Part shown: positions 25,429-36,496 of the stretch, in pieces
Numbering within the stretch: position 1 is the first letter of the stretch
How the letters are laid out: the number at the start of each line of letters is the position of its first letter
Assembly: GCF_013128195.2 (NCBI RefSeq)
Contig: NZ_CP053452.2
Span: forward strand, 3,596,001-3,660,000
Source: Frigoriglobus tundricola
GTDB lineage: Bacteria > Planctomycetota > Planctomycetia > Gemmatales > Gemmataceae
Direction: 5' to 3'
Length of the DNA: 64,000 bases
Notes under the pieces: model-generated
The model's database searches: none
Told to the model about the DNA's origin: nothing
Seen by the model: the letters and a program-made list of their open reading frames with translations, nothing else
Program-made: the position numbers and the translations under genes

Positions 25429-27312
25429 GTGCGGGAGTTCTGCCAGCACCTGCTCGATTCGTCGGGGTTCCCGCCCCGGTGGCAGTGTGGGTCATGGTCC
25501 CCCGGTCTCGGCTGGCTGCACATCGCGGCGGACCTGGGCGTGTGGTCCGCGTACTTCGTGATCCCGTGCGTCCTGGCCTGGTACGCGGTGCGGCGGAAGG
25601 ACATTCCGTTCCGCGGCGTCGTCCTCCTCTTCGTCGCGTTCATCTTGCTGTGCGGGTTAACGCACCTAATGGACGCGGTCCTGTTCTGGTGGCCCGCGTA
25701 CCGCCTTGCCGCGCTCCTCAAGCTCGCCACGGCGCTGGTCTCCTGGGCCACGGTGGCCTCCCTGTTCCGAATCACCCCCCACTTAATGGCCCTCCGAGCG
25801 CCTTCTGAACTGGACGCGGAGATCGGCGAGCGGCGCCGGGCCGAACAGGACCTCCGGGTTCTCCAGGCGTCCCTCGAACGGCGGGTGGCCGAACGAACGG
25901 CGGCCCTGGAAGAGACCGAGGAGCGGTTCCGGGCCGTTTTCGAGGCGACCCCGGCCGGGCTGATTCTGGCGGACCGGTACGGGCGCATCGTCCTCGTCAA
26001 CGACCTGATCGTGCGCATGTTCGGCTGGGAGAAGGCGGAGCTCCTCGGCCAACCGGTCGAGCGTCTGGTGCCGGAGCGCTTCCGGGACCGGCACCCGGCC
26101 TACCGGGCGGCCTACTTCGCGACCCCGGCGGAACGGCCCATGGGCGCCGGCCGCGACCTCGCCGGCGCCCGCAAAGACGGCAGCGAGTTTCCGGTGGAGG
26201 TCGGGATCCGGCCCGTGGGAATGAGCGGTGCGATGTACGTCCTGGCGTCGGTCATCGACATCTCGACTCGGAAGCAGGCCGAAGCCAATCTGCGGGCGAG
26301 CGAGGAGCGGTTTCAGGCGTTCATGAACCACGCCCCGCTCGCCGCGTGGATGGTGGACGAGGAGTTCCGCGGCGTTTATGCCAGCCCGGGCTTCGACCGC
26401 TTAACGGGGTTAAGCCCGGGCTCACTCCTCGGCCGCACGCCGTCCGAGCTGTTCCCCGCCGGGGTGGCCGCCCGGCACACCGCGAACAGCAACCGAGTGC
26501 TCTCCACGGGCCTCCCCGTGGGGGACGAGGAGCCCCTCGTCGGGTTGGACGGGTTCCCCGGCGTGGCTTACGTGGTCAAGTTCCCGGTCCGAGGGCCATC
26601 GGGCCAGACGCTCATCGGGAGCGTGGCGATTGACATCACCGAGCGGAAGCGGACCGAGGAACTGATCAAGGCGTCCCTCCGCGAGAAGGAAGTTCTCTTG
26701 AAGGAGATCCACCACCGCGTCAAGAACAACTTGCAGATCGTGTCCGCCCTGCTGGAACTTCAATCACGCCAAACGACGGACCGGGCGGCGGTGGAGATGT
26801 TCCGGGAGAGCCGGGGGCGGGTCAAGTCGATGGCCCTGATCCACGAGCGGCTGTACCGCTCACTGGATCTGGCCCGCGTGGACTTCGCCGAGTACACCCG
26901 GCAACTCGCCGGCGACCTGTTCCGCACCTACAAGGTGTCGGGCGACATCCGGCTGGAGATCGATGTGGACATCCCGGCCCTGTCCATTGACATCGCCATC
27001 CCGTGCGGTCTGCTCCTGAACGAACTGATTTCGAACTGCCTCAAGCACGCGTTCGCCGCCGCCGCGGACGGGTGCATCCGGGTGGCCCTCCACCGGGAGC
27101 GAGGGACCAACGTGGTGACCGTGGCCGATGACGGGGTCGGGTTCCCGGCGGGCACCGACTTCCGCAACAGCACCTCCTTCGGATTGCAGTTGGTCAACAC
27201 CCTCGTCGAGCAGCTCGCCGGCGAGAGCGTCATGACCGCCGACCGGGGGACCACGGTCACCGTCCGGTTCCCCGGAACGCCGAGTTCCAATCTAGAAGGC
27301 CCCAACCCGTGA
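25429..27312 (+). CDS. Ethylene-receptor-like membrane sensor histidine kinase (HWE/HisKA_2 type)
   Basis: A 627-residue sensor kinase. Residues ~30-115 form three membrane helices that align with the ethylene-binding domain of ETR1/SynEtr1. Asp35, Tyr42, Ile45-Pro46, Cys75 and His79 fall at exactly the spacing of ETR1 Asp25, Tyr32, Ile35-Pro36, Cys65 and His69, within [15 protein letters not shown]. Lys98 matches Lys91 after a three-residue loop deletion. In known receptors Cys and His bind the Cu(I) that holds ethylene. A coiled coil and two PAS domains ([40 protein letters not shown]) follow. Then comes a HisKA_2 helix [20 protein letters not shown] (His428/429) and an HATPase domain ([15 protein letters not shown]). 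Its stop overlaps the GTG of the hybrid kinase. Ethylene binding is inferred. Confidence 0.88.
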   Translation: MREFCQHLLDSSGFPPRWQCGSWSPGLGWLHIAADLGVWSAYFVIPCVLAWYAVRRKDIPFRGVVLLFVAFILLCGLTHLMDAVLFWWPAYRLAALLKLATALVSWATVASLFRITPHLMALRAPSELDAEIGERRRAEQDLRVLQASLERRVAERTAALEETEERFRAVFEATPAGLILADRYGRIVLVNDLIVRMFGWEKAELLGQPVERLVPERFRDRHPAYRAAYFATPAERPMGAGRDLAGARKDGSEFPVEVGIRPVGMSGAMYVLASVIDISTRKQAEANLRASEERFQAFMNHAPLAAWMVDEEFRGVYASPGFDRLTGLSPGSLLGRTPSELFPAGVAARHTANSNRVLSTGLPVGDEEPLVGLDGFPGVAYVVKFPVRGPSGQTLIGSVAIDITERKRTEELIKASLREKEVLLKEIHHRVKNNLQIVSALLELQSRQTTDRAAVEMFRESRGRVKSMALIHERLYRSLDLARVDFAEYTRQLAGDLFRTYKVSGDIRLEIDVDIPALSIDIAIPCGLLLNELISNCLKHAFAAAADGCIRVALHRERGTNVVTVADDGVGFPAGTDFRNSTSFGLQLVNTLVEQLAGESVMTADRGTTVTVRFPGTPSSNLEGPNP

Positions 27313-29282
27313 CCGCCGCCGTCGTCCCGCCCCCGCCTGAACAGGTTCCTCTTGCGCCCCCGCCATCGATCCTGGTGGTGGAGGACGAGAGGGTCATCGC
27401 CCGGTGCATCGCCGCCCAGCTGGCCGAGATGGGGTACGCCGTGGCGGGCTCGGCCGCGACCGGCGAGGAGGCCGTGCGCCTGGCCCTGGAGCTCCGCCCC
27501 GACCTGGTCCTCATGGACATCAACCTGGGGGCCGGGATCGACGGGGTCGAGGCCGCGACCCGGATCCGCAAGCAGGTGGACGTCCCGGTCGTGTACCTGA
27601 CCGCCAACTCGGACCGGGCCACGATCCAGCGGGCCAAGCTGACCGACCCGTTCGGGTACGTGCTGAAGCCGTACGAGGACGGGGACCTGCGGACGGCCGT
27701 CGAGATCGGCCTGTACCGGCACAGCATCGAGTGGCGGCTGCGGGAGAACGAGCAGTGGCTCGCCGCCACCCTGCGGAGCATCGGCGACGGGGTGATCGCC
27801 ACCGACGCGCGGGGGCGGGTGCGGTTCATGAACGGGCTGGCCGAGAGCCTGACCGGCTGGACCCAGGCGGAGGCCCTGGGGCGGGACGTGGGCGAGGTGT
27901 TCCGGGTGGTCGAGGGGGCGAGCCGCAAGCCGCTCCCGAACCCGATCCTCGACGCACTCGCCCGGGGAGAGCCCCGCGACCTGCCGGCCGACACCATCCT
28001 GATCGACAAGCTCGGGGCGGAGCACTTCATCGCCGACAGTGCCGACCCGATCCGGGACGCGAAGGAGACGGTCTCCGGGGCGGTGCTGGTGTTCCGGGAC
28101 GTGACCGAGCACCGGCGCCTCGAGGAGCACCTCCGGCAGGCGCAGAAGATGGAGGCCATCGGGCGGCTGGCGGGTGGCATCGCCCACGACTTCAACAACA
28201 TCATGACCGTCGTCACCGGGTTCAGCGAGCTCCTGCTCCTCGACGGCATCATCGCCGCCCCCATGCCGGCCCCCGACCGCCTCGATCTGCTCCAGAACAT
28301 TTACAACGCCGGGACGCGGGCCGCCACCCTGACCCAGCAGATCATGGCGTTCAGCCGCAAACAGATGCTCGTCCCCTGCGTGCTGAACCTGAACACCGTG
28401 CTCCGGGACATCGGGGTGATGGTGCAGCGGTTGATCGGTGCCAACATCGAGTTCGTCATTGAACCGTCCGCGGACCTCGGCCCCGTCAAGGCCGACCCGA
28501 CGCAGATCGGCCAGGTGATCCTGAACCTGGCGGCGAACGCCCGGGACGCCATGCCGAAGGGGGGGCGGCTGGTCTTTACCACGAGCAACACCCAGTTGGA
28601 GGAGGCGGCCGCGCACCGGCCGCCCGACGTGCCACCGGGCTGGTACGCCATGCTCTCGGTTCGGGACTCCGGCTTCGGGATGTCGGAGGAGGTCCGGTCC
28701 CACGTGTTCGACCCGTTCTTCACGACGAAGGGCGTCGGGGAGGGGACCGGCCTGGGGCTCGCCACGGTCTACGGGATCGTCAAACAGAGCGGGGGGCACA
28801 TTGAGGTGTCGAGCACGGTCGGGCTCGGAACCACGTTCCGGATATACCTGCCGCTGGTCGCGGACCCGATGACGCCGCCGAGCAGTCGGGAGCTCCGGCT
28901 GGCGTCGAAGGGGCACGAGACCGTCCTGATCGTCGAGGACGATGACACGGTGCGGAAGATGACCCGGTTGATGCTCGAGCGGTGCGGGTACAAGGTGCTC
29001 GAAGCCCCGGACGGTCTGAAGGCGGTCGAGATGGCCGAGCGGCACTGGCCGCCGATTCACTTGTTGATCACCGACCTGGTCATGCCGCACATGTCCGGGC
29101 GGGAGGTAGCCGAACGACTACTGACGTTCAAGCGGGGGCTGCGGGTGCTGTACATGTCCGGGTACACCGAGGACGTGATCGTGCAGCAGGGGGTGGGGTC
29201 GGCGGCCGCCGACTTCCTGCACAAGCCGTTCAGCCTGGGTGACTTGACGAGCAAGGTGCGCGAGGTGTTGGACCGCGCGTGA
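27309..29282 (+). CDS. Hybrid histidine kinase, REC-PAS-HisKA-HATPase-REC
   Basis: A 657-residue soluble hybrid kinase. An N-terminal receiver ([18 protein letters not shown], phospho-acceptor Asp70 in LVLMDINLG, Lys120 in [11 protein letters not shown]) is followed by a PAS domain ([19 protein letters not shown]). Next is a HisKA helix with His293 in [12 protein letters not shown], then an HATPase domain with N, G1 and G2 boxes ([40 protein letters not shown]). A second receiver at the C-terminus has Asp589 in [13 protein letters not shown]. The GTG start overlaps the stop of the upstream kinase (GTGA), so the pair is co-translated. The N-terminal receiver is well placed to take phosphate from the ethylene-receptor-like kinase, making a multistep phosphorelay. 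No output domain is present, so a further partner is needed. Confidence 0.92.
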   Translation: MTAAVVPPPPEQVPLAPPPSILVVEDERVIARCIAAQLAEMGYAVAGSAATGEEAVRLALELRPDLVLMDINLGAGIDGVEAATRIRKQVDVPVVYLTANSDRATIQRAKLTDPFGYVLKPYEDGDLRTAVEIGLYRHSIEWRLRENEQWLAATLRSIGDGVIATDARGRVRFMNGLAESLTGWTQAEALGRDVGEVFRVVEGASRKPLPNPILDALARGEPRDLPADTILIDKLGAEHFIADSADPIRDAKETVSGAVLVFRDVTEHRRLEEHLRQAQKMEAIGRLAGGIAHDFNNIMTVVTGFSELLLLDGIIAAPMPAPDRLDLLQNIYNAGTRAATLTQQIMAFSRKQMLVPCVLNLNTVLRDIGVMVQRLIGANIEFVIEPSADLGPVKADPTQIGQVILNLAANARDAMPKGGRLVFTTSNTQLEEAAAHRPPDVPPGWYAMLSVRDSGFGMSEEVRSHVFDPFFTTKGVGEGTGLGLATVYGIVKQSGGHIEVSSTVGLGTTFRIYLPLVADPMTPPSSRELRLASKGHETVLIVEDDDTVRKMTRLMLERCGYKVLEAPDGLKAVEMAERHWPPIHLLITDLVMPHMSGREVAERLLTFKRGLRVLYMSGYTEDVIVQQGVGSAAADFLHKPFSLGDLTSKVREVLDRA

Positions 29283-29451
29283 AGTATCGCCGGCGGACCG
29301 CCGTGCGCCGCCCCGGCTCTCGGGGTCGGCGGCGGTCGTTCCGTCACTCCGGGTCACACCAAATCGGGCTGAAGTGTAACGGTGAGAGTGGGTTTTGCCG
29401 TCTCCTCATGCGGTGTTGTGTTGAACTCATCGGTGCGCGTGTGGAATCGCG

Positions 29452-29626
29452 CCCCCTCACCCGGTCTTCCGATTCGCCGACCTCCCCCCGCAGGAGCGGG
29501 GCGAGGTGTTGGGGTTGCCGAACCGGCAAGCGATTCGGCCGCGCATCGCTGTGTGCGAAGGTCGGGGGCCTCACCTCTCCCCGGCTCGGCGGGAGAGGTC
29601 GGCGCGTCTGAAGACCGGGTGGGGGG
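29452..29626. repeat. Long imperfect inverted repeat downstream of the kinase operon
   Basis: Arms of about 55 bases (29452-29508 and 29572-29626) share CACCCGGTCTTC and GCCGACCTC in inverted order, with several mismatches. They fill much of the gene-free gap 29283-29695 between the convergent kinase operon and DUF1559 gene. It may terminate both, and it looks like another dispersed palindromic repeat. Nothing else is visible in the gap. Confidence 0.65.
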
Positions 29627-29695
29627 GCTTCGCCACACGCCCGAGACCGCCTCAGCGGTTCCGCACATTAACGTGAGACTTCAGTTGGGGCGGGG

Positions 29696-30580
29696 TCAGA
29701 ACGCGTTCCCATCGACCGGGTACCCGTCGGCTCCGAGGTACAGCAGAATGAAGGGGAACTTCGGGTTCGCCACGAGGGGGTGAGAACACCCCTGTTGCGC
29801 CGAGTCGGTTCCCAGGCTCGCCGAGAGGAAGTGGACGGAGCCGTCGCAGAACACGAAGTTGACCCCGTTGCCCGTGTGCTTGCTCGCCCAGGTGTACGAG
29901 GTACACGTCGGGTCGTTCGTCTTCGTCGGGACCGCGGTGCCGTGGGGGTACGGCGTGTTCAGCGGCCAGTTCGGGCGGGCGATCACGCCCGCGACGCTGG
30001 TCGTGTCGCGGCCCGCCCAGATGCCCCCGACCTGAGTGGTCCCGTCGCGCTCGCCCGCCATGATCGTGTTGCTCAACCCGTCGGTGATCACGTTCAGGTT
30101 GTACTTCGATCCGCCGTCGCTGACCTGCTCGCTCACGAGGTAGTTGGTCCGGGCGTACCCGCTGAAGTAGGGGTTCGCGACGGTCGTCGATGCCGGATCG
30201 GCCGGGCACACGTATACGGGTGGGACCGTGCCGGTGGTGTAGGCGTTGGCACCGAAGGGGCCGGCGGTGGTGTTGAGGTTGGCGAACAGCGGCGCCTGTT
30301 CGACGTAGGGGAGGAGGTTCGTCAGCCAGCCCCAGTTGTTCTGGAGCTGGGGCGGGGTCTTCGAGAACGAGGCGGGAAAGTAGCCGTAGGAATCGTGGTA
30401 CATGTGCATCGCCAACCCGATCTGCTTCAGGTTGTTCTGGCACTTCATGCGGGCGGCGGCGTCACGCACCTTCTGAACGGCCGGGAGCAGGAGCCCGATC
30501 AGGATGGCAATAATCGCGATCACCACCAACAACTCGATCAGCGTGAACCCCAGGCGTTTCACGGGCACGCGCGCGGGCAT
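29696..30580 (-). CDS. DUF1559 prepilin-like protein
   Basis: A 294-residue member of the DUF1559 family, massively expanded in planctomycetes. The N-terminus is a type IV prepilin signal: a short basic leader, then [20 protein letters not shown] with glutamate five residues after the cleavage glycine, so a prepilin peptidase should process it. After the helix comes the family segment [21 protein letters not shown]. Near the C-terminus is the H-x(n)-DG box ([18 protein letters not shown]), here with ten rather than nine residues between His and Asp-Gly. The role is unknown but likely cell-surface. GGAG six bases before the ATG at 30580 fixes the start; a GTG at 30598 is less likely. Confidence 0.9.
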   Translation of the reverse strand: MPARVPVKRLGFTLIELLVVIAIIAILIGLLLPAVQKVRDAAARMKCQNNLKQIGLAMHMYHDSYGYFPASFSKTPPQLQNNWGWLTNLLPYVEQAPLFANLNTTAGPFGANAYTTGTVPPVYVCPADPASTTVANPYFSGYARTNYLVSEQVSDGGSKYNLNVITDGLSNTIMAGERDGTTQVGGIWAGRDTTSVAGVIARPNWPLNTPYPHGTAVPTKTNDPTCTSYTWASKHTGNGVNFVFCDGSVHFLSASLGTDSAQQGCSHPLVANPKFPFILLYLGADGYPVDGNAF

Positions 30581-30878
30581 GGCAGTCTCCGGGGCCACTG
30601 AGAACGAATGAAAACGAACGGGTGGGAGATCATCAGACGTTATAGAAGAGTGAATACAACTCTAGGCAAGTCTGGATAATTGGGCAAGATGGCTCCACAT
30701 ACAATCGTGCCGTACCGGCCCGCACCACGCGTCCGGTCGCACCGACTGTGACGATCGAAATGGCCCGTCCCGACGCGCGGACTCTGGCGTCGCGGTTTCG
30801 GACAGATAATAATACCCGTGGTTGAACCTTCGGCCGGTGACCCGCGTCTATCCGGTCCCCGCCACCGCGGATGCACGC

Positions 30879-32618
30879 ATGGACCCGGTCATCGGTATCG
30901 ACCTCGGCACCACCAACTCGGCCGCCGCGTTCCTGGGGCCGGACGGGCCCGAGATCATCCCGAACGCCATCGGCGGCCGGCTCACGCCCTCGGTCGTCGG
31001 GGTGGACGAATCCGGCACGGCCCTCGTGGGCGCCGCCGCCCGCGAGTTGCAGGTGCTCCACCCGGAGCGCTGCGCCAGCCTCTTCAAGCGGTACATGGGT
31101 ACCGACCACAAGTTGACCCTCGCCGGCCGCGCGTACGCGCCCGAGGAGCTGTCCGGCCTCGTGCTCCGCGCCCTGAAGGCCGACGCGGAGGCGTTCTTCG
31201 GCCGCCCCGTCGCGCGGGCGGTCATCACCGTCCCGGCGTACTTCAACGACCGCCAGCGGAAGGCCACCCTCGCGGCCGGCAAGATCGCGGGCTGGACCGT
31301 CGAGCGCATCCTGAACGAGCCCACCGCCGCGGCCATCGCCTACGGCTTCCACGACGCCGGGGCGGACAAGAAGCTGCTCGTGTTCGACCTGGGCGGCGGC
31401 ACGTTCGACGTGTCGGTGGTGGAGCTGTTCGAGGGCACACTCGAGGTGAAGGCGTCCAGCGGCGAGAGCGCGCTGGGCGGCGAGGACTTCACCCGCGCGC
31501 TGGCCGCCCGCGTGCTCGCCGCACAGGGCGTGTCGTATGAACAGGCCGAGGCCCGCACGCCGAAGCGGGTGTCGCGGCTGATCCAGCAGTGCGAGCGGGC
31601 GAAGTGCGCGCTGAGCCGCGAGGAGAGTACGGTCGTCCGGGTGCCCGACGCGGCCGGCGAGTTCACGGCCGCGGGCGAGGTCACCGTCACCCGCGCCGAC
31701 CTGGAATCGTGGGTGGGGCCGACGCTCGCCCGCGTCGAGCTGCCCGTCCGCCGCGTGCTGGGCGACGCGAAACTCGCCCGCGCCCAGATCGACGAGGTGA
31801 TCCTCGTCGGCGGCGCGACGCGGATGCCGCTGGTCGTGAAGCGCGTGACCGAGTTGCTCGGCAAGGAGCCGCGGCGGCGGCTGAACCCGGACGAGGTGGT
31901 CGCGCTCGGGGCCGCGGTCCAGGCCGGTCTGGTCGGGCGGGCCGCCGCGGTGGAGGACCTGGTCGTCACCGACGTGGCCCCGTTCACGCTCGGCGTCGAG
32001 GTCAGCAAGGACCTCGGCGCGGAGGTCCGCGACGGCTACTTCGACCCGGTCATCGACCGCAACACCACCATCCCGGTCAGCCGGGTGAAGCGGTACGGGA
32101 CGATGGCCCCGAACCAGGCGGTGATCCGCGTGCGGGTGTACCAGGGCGAGTCGCGGCGCGCCGACGGGAACCTGCTGCTCGGCGAGTTCGAGGTGCGCGG
32201 CATCCCGCCCGGCCCGGCCGGCCAACCGGTGGACGTCCGCTTCACCTACGACCTGAACGGCGTGCTGGAGATCGAGGCGACCGTCGTCGCCACCGGTAAG
32301 ACCGTCACGCACGTGATCGCCAAGCACGCGCAGGGGATGAGCGAGGCGCAGGTCCGGGCGGCGGTGGCGGCGATGGCGAAGCTGAAGACGCACCCGCGGG
32401 ACGAGGAGGCCAACCGGTTCATCCTGCTCCGGGCGGAGCGGCTGTTCAAGGAACTGCCGACGGACCTGCGGGACGCCCTCGGCGGGTTGCTGGATGGGTT
32501 CGAGGCGGCGCTGGGAAAACAGGACCCGGCCGCGATCGCCCGGCACCGCCAGGAGCTGGAGCGGTTCCTGTCCCTGTACGATCCGCGTGCCGACGAGCCG
32601 AACGGGGGTGCGGAGTGA
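30879..32618 (+). CDS. Hsp70-family chaperone, HscC-like
   Basis: A 579-residue Hsp70. The ATPase domain has the phosphate-1 motif [13 protein letters not shown] at residue 5, [12 protein letters not shown], the phosphate-2 motif [15 protein letters not shown] and the adenosine motif [17 protein letters not shown]. The substrate-binding domain (from [10 protein letters not shown]) is complete, but the helical lid is short and ends without the DnaK-type EEVD-like tail. Length and lid resemble E. coli HscC more than DnaK. There is no GrpE nearby; instead it is coupled (GTGA overlap) to a membrane-anchored protein and followed by a degenerate J-domain protein, so a specialised role is likely. 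Confidence 0.92.
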   Translation: MDPVIGIDLGTTNSAAAFLGPDGPEIIPNAIGGRLTPSVVGVDESGTALVGAAARELQVLHPERCASLFKRYMGTDHKLTLAGRAYAPEELSGLVLRALKADAEAFFGRPVARAVITVPAYFNDRQRKATLAAGKIAGWTVERILNEPTAAAIAYGFHDAGADKKLLVFDLGGGTFDVSVVELFEGTLEVKASSGESALGGEDFTRALAARVLAAQGVSYEQAEARTPKRVSRLIQQCERAKCALSREESTVVRVPDAAGEFTAAGEVTVTRADLESWVGPTLARVELPVRRVLGDAKLARAQIDEVILVGGATRMPLVVKRVTELLGKEPRRRLNPDEVVALGAAVQAGLVGRAAAVEDLVVTDVAPFTLGVEVSKDLGAEVRDGYFDPVIDRNTTIPVSRVKRYGTMAPNQAVIRVRVYQGESRRADGNLLLGEFEVRGIPPGPAGQPVDVRFTYDLNGVLEIEATVVATGKTVTHVIAKHAQGMSEAQVRAAVAAMAKLKTHPRDEEANRFILLRAERLFKELPTDLRDALGGLLDGFEAALGKQDPAAIARHRQELERFLSLYDPRADEPNGGAE

Positions 32619-33738
32619 CATCCGACGCGCGCGACCAGTGGGCCGAACTGTTGCCCGGCCCCGCGGGCACCACCGCCGAGGCAACCGCGGCGCTCCTGCG
32701 GGCGCTGCCCGGCGACGGGTTCAGCCCACCCGCCGAGCGCGTGGCTGCCGCGAACGCGCTGGCGGGCACGTCGGTCCCGGTGGGCCGCGACCCCGACGTC
32801 GAGCGGTTGCTGAGCGCCGAGCTGGAGGCGTTCGCGGCGGGGTATTGGGGCCTGTCCCCGGCTGACCGGCTGGCCGCGTGGGCGGACCTGTCCCGTCGTG
32901 GGGCCGACGCGCGCGGCTGCGGGAACTGGAGCCCGGCCTGGACGTGGGTGCGCCCGCGCTGGCCGATCCGGCGGCGGAGGCGCTGGTCGGTCTGGTCCGC
33001 ACGCTGTTCGTGCTGCCGGCGCGGGCGCGGGCGGTCCGCCGCAACACGTGGCTCCGGGAGCAAGCGGCTCATGTGGAGAAGTGGCGTGCGGCGCTGGCGG
33101 TGGTGCAGCGGGCCGCGCCCGCACTCGTCGCGCTGGAGCCGCGCCTGCGGGCCGCCCTGGCGCCCGACTTCGCACTCGCGGCGTTCGTCGCGGGCGCGTC
33201 GGCCGCGCCGGTTCGGGCACCGCAACCGATCCAGGCCGTCGCGCACGGTGACCGCTCCCGCCCGCGGGCTGTTCAGCCGGGTTCAAGCGGCGGTGGCTGG
33301 ATCGGCGGTGCGGCCGTTTTCGGACTGTTTGTCATCATCAAATTGCTGGTGAGTCTCGGGAGTTCGTCCAGAACTCCGAGTTACTCACCGGTGCCACCGA
33401 AAACGCAGTACCCGGTGCCAGACGGGGGCCGGTCCAGCGCCCAGAATGCAGCCGACCTACGGAAGCAGTTTGAGGAGAGCCAAAAAGCCCTCGACGCGAT
33501 CAAAAAACGCCACAACGAGACCAACAAACTTCCCGCCGGCCGATCGTCCAGCGTACCCGGCGCGAATCTACCGGTGGAGGACCGTCCGAGCTATTCGTTC
33601 GACCGCGGGCTGATCGAAATGTGCCGGGACTACGAGGAAGGGAAGACCCGTATCAAGCCGTGGCTTTATGGCCGTTGGGAGGCAGCGGGGAAACCGACCG
33701 TACCCGGAGCTTATCCCCTCATCCACCAGACCCCGTAA
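32615..33738 (+). CDS. Hsp70-operon membrane-anchored protein, interrupted by a frameshift
   Basis: The GTG start overlaps the Hsp70 stop. The first ~97 codons (to [12 protein letters not shown]) are in one frame. The protein then continues one frame back as [21 protein letters not shown] and runs to 33738. The switch maps to the alternating GCGCGCG run at 32906-32915 and needs one missing base. The second part has an alpha-helical region, one membrane helix ([17 protein letters not shown]) and a soluble C-terminal tail with [10 protein letters not shown]. The first frame beyond the switch (to 33352) is Arg/Trp/Ser-rich and clearly out of phase. Whether this is a true mutation or a sequencing deletion cannot be told here. 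The family is not recognised. Confidence 0.65.
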
Positions 33739-33753
33739 TCGACCAGTGAACCG

Positions 33754-35198
33754 ATGGACGCACCCGCACTTCCGGACGACCCGCGCGAGTGGCCGACCGA
33801 CCCGTTCGGCCTTCTGGGCGTGCCGCGATCGGTCGGCGAGACCGAACTGAAGCGCGCCTACACCCGCCTCATCCGCAAATACAAACCGGAACACGCACCG
33901 GAAGAGTTCCGCCGCATCCGCGAGGCGTATGAAGCGGCCGTTGAGATGAGCCGCTGGTACCGCGACGCGCCGCCGGTCAGCGATCCGACGCTCACCCCCC
34001 CGTTCGAGCCGCCGGGGCCGTTCAACACGGGCAATTCTCACGCGCCGTCCGAACCATCGCCGAACGATCGACCCGCCGAGGTGCCGCACGAGACGCAAAT
34101 CGATCCACCGGTGCGCCGGTCCCGGATCGATCCGGTGGAGGACGCCTGGGCGGCCGCGGTCGCCGGCGACTGGGCCACCGCGTACACCGCGCTCGTCGCC
34201 CTGGCCGACGCGGACCCCGGTCGCGCGGACCTGACCCTGCGGCTGTACTGGCTGCTCGCGCTCCGCCCGACGCTCGACGCCGACCGCAGCCGGCACGACT
34301 GGCTGGCCGCCGCGCTCACGCGGGCGCGGCTCGCCGGCCCGGCCGTCGAGTTGTACGCCCGCGAACTCGCCGCCGACCCGCGCGCCCTGGCGACACCTTA
34401 CCTGCGCCTGCTCGAACGCGCCGACGTGCCCGCCGATCGCGTACTCGCCGTCGCCCGCCTGCGGCTCGAGGCCGCCGAACAGCGGTGGGCCGCGGTGGAG
34501 GTGGACCTGGCCGTCCTCGCCCGCCGCGCGGACGAACTGGACGAGGCGGCCTGGTTGCGGTACCTCACCGACGTTTCTGCCCGCGCGGCCTTCGCGCAAA
34601 CGCCGGCCGCCGTCGCGCAAACGCCGGTCGCAGCGCGGTGCGCGGCCCTTCTCGCCGGTTTGAAGCACCTGGAGCGCGCCACAGTTGGGCGTTCGATCGC
34701 CTCGACGAGCAACAGGCCGCCGCGCGGGTGTGGCGGGCGGCGACAATGGTGGCCGACCCGGTCCGCCGGGCCGTCTCCGTCGCGTGGGCGGGTGGCGACT
34801 GGCGCGAGCCGCGGGCCGCGGCCGGCACCTGGGCCGCGGCCGATCCGGTCGCGGCCCTGCGGAAGTGCGATCAGGCGACACGCGAAGGGGTGGCCGTCCT
34901 GGCCGCGTTCGCCCGGATGGTGGACGCGCGGCGCGGCGCCGAGCCGGCCGCTCCCGATTACCCGCCCGAACTGATCCGCGGGCTGGTCCGGGCGTTCCTG
35001 ACGAACCACGGGCGGCAGGTGTACCCGCTGATGCGCGAGGCGCTGATCCAGTTCCTCGTCGCCGAGCGGATCGACCCGGAAGAACTGGTCGCGGCGTGCG
35101 CCGAGGACGCCACCCATCTCGCCCGTCTGGTCGCCAACCACGTTCAGGAGGACCACACGCTGCGGCTGGTCTACCGCGCCGCGTGCGGCGCGGGGTGA
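33754..35198 (+). CDS. Degenerate J-domain protein of the Hsp70 operon, interrupted by a frameshift
   Basis: It starts MDAPALPDDPREWPTDPFGLLG and has a J-domain-like helix hairpin, LKRAYTRLIRKYKPEHAPEEFRRIREAYE split across residues ~32-62. The catalytic His-Pro-Asp of true J-proteins is replaced by Lys-Pro-Glu, so stimulation of Hsp70 ATPase by the usual mechanism is doubtful. The rest is an Ala/Leu/Arg-rich helical-repeat region resembling TPR-like arrays. At 34673-34679, in a GCGCGC run, the frame shifts by one base: LKHLERA must join HSWAFDRLDEQQAA, and the protein then ends GAG at 35198. The uncorrected frame ends at 34974 in Arg/Pro-rich noise. It sits 15 bases after the preceding gene. 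Confidence 0.68.
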
Positions 35199-35295
35199 GT
35201 GTTCGGCCGGGGCTGAGCGACACAGTACCAAAACACCGAGGGGTGCGACCGCCCACTTCGGCCGGGGTGAAGTGGCCGATGACGGCGTCGCTGCG

Positions 35296-35793
35296 TCAAC
35301 CGGCGCGGTACTCTTCGGGCAGGTCGGGTGGCGGTGCGGGCACCTCGTTCCGCGCGACGCGGGCGACGGCGTCCCGGACTTTCTGTGCCCAATCGGGGTC
35401 GTCGGGCAGCACGACGCACACGTTCCGCTCGAACCGGTTCTCCAGCCACACGCCCCAACTGTCATCGACGTGCAGTCGGATGCCGAACGCGGCCGGGTGC
35501 TTGCTCCGGCCCCGGCGCCCAAACACCTGCTCGTGCCGGTACTGGTTGATGACGTACCGCACCCGCACGCCGTAGCCCCACAGCCACCACGACACCGTTT
35601 GCGGGTGACGGTACGAGGTGGTGTACACCCACAGTTCGTGTCCGGCCGCGAGGTCCGCGAGCAACGTAGCCGCGCCGGATCGGAGGGGTTCGCCGCGCCA
35701 AAGGCGCGGCCACCACCGCGAGCGGGGCGGCTCGTGAAGAGCGCCGGGCTGGTAGCAGATGAGGGTGTCGTCGAGGTCGAAGGAGATCCGCAT
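35296..35793 (-). CDS. HAD-superfamily hydrolase
   Basis: A 165-residue haloacid-dehalogenase-type protein, likely a phosphatase. Motif I is SFDLDDTL (nucleophile Asp6, acid/base Asp8), motif II the Thr in VYTTSYRHP, motif III the Lys in RSKHPAAFG and motif IV HVDDSWGV. There is only a short insertion between motifs I and II, so it belongs to the capless or small-cap class. No signal peptide. It sits 11 bases downstream of the Uma2 gene on the same strand and is probably co-transcribed with it. Substrate unknown. Confidence 0.85.
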   Translation of the reverse strand: MRISFDLDDTLICYQPGALHEPPRSRWWPRLWRGEPLRSGAATLLADLAAGHELWVYTTSYRHPQTVSWWLWGYGVRVRYVINQYRHEQVFGRRGRSKHPAAFGIRLHVDDSWGVWLENRFERNVCVVLPDDPDWAQKVRDAVARVARNEVPAPPPDLPEEYRAG

Positions 35794-35804
35794 AGCCGCA
35801 CGCT

Positions 35805-36404
35805 TTACGGGAGCAGGTCGGCGACGCGAACGGTCGCGTGCGGGGCGGCGAGGGGCGAAACGGCATCGCTCGGGCCGAGGGTGTGGTGCGTGCGGTACGC
35901 GGTCGCACTCAGGTCCGTCGGCAGCGGCAGCGGGTGCGGATCGCGGAAGACGTGAAGCTGACGGTTCACCACATCAAGTACCCAGTAGTCCGCGATGCCC
36001 GCAGTCGCGTACAGTTCGGCCTTTTCGGTCGTGTCTGTGTCGAACGTGGTGTCCGACACTTCGACGACGAGCGCGGCCGTGGTCGGGTGATCCGCGTTGC
36101 CGACGAGGGCTCCCGGGCCGACGGCGATATCGGGCATCGGGTCCGTGTGCAGGCTCAGCACCAGCGGGAGCTGGATACGGAACCGCCAGCCCGCGCCGAA
36201 CGCGAGTCGAACGTGTGTGTCGGTGCGCTCCACTCCGTTGCCGTGGGGCGAGTGCATCGGCCCCTGCTCCAGAATGACGCCATCCAGGAGAACCGGCCGC
36301 CGGCCCGAAAACATTCCCAGCGCGCAGAGGCGGTGGAATTCGGGCACGGTCCAGCGGTGCGGGGGCGTGCGCCGTGGGCCGACGGGCAGCGCGATTGTGG
36401 ACAT
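35805..36404 (-). CDS. Uma2 family (DUF820) putative endonuclease
   Basis: A 199-residue Uma2 protein with the PD-(D/E)xK-type nuclease core: PMPDIAVGP for the first acidic residue, ALVVEVSDTTFDTD for the glutamate, then EKAELYATAGIADYWVLDV with the lysine. The family is highly expanded in planctomycetes and cyanobacteria; its biological role is not settled. The start MSTIALPVGPRRTPPHRWTV is typical. The C-terminus (SPLAAPHATVRVADLLP) is nearly identical to that of the truncated copy at 39944-40007. Confidence 0.88.
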   Translation of the reverse strand: MSTIALPVGPRRTPPHRWTVPEFHRLCALGMFSGRRPVLLDGVILEQGPMHSPHGNGVERTDTHVRLAFGAGWRFRIQLPLVLSLHTDPMPDIAVGPGALVGNADHPTTAALVVEVSDTTFDTDTTEKAELYATAGIADYWVLDVVNRQLHVFRDPHPLPLPTDLSATAYRTHHTLGPSDAVSPLAAPHATVRVADLLP

Positions 36405-36496
36405 GGTTCACCTCCACGAACCAGAGTACCGTCACGCTTTGCCCAGCACGAGGTCAACCACCCAGCACCCGCGATCAACGATCTGCAAACCACCCC

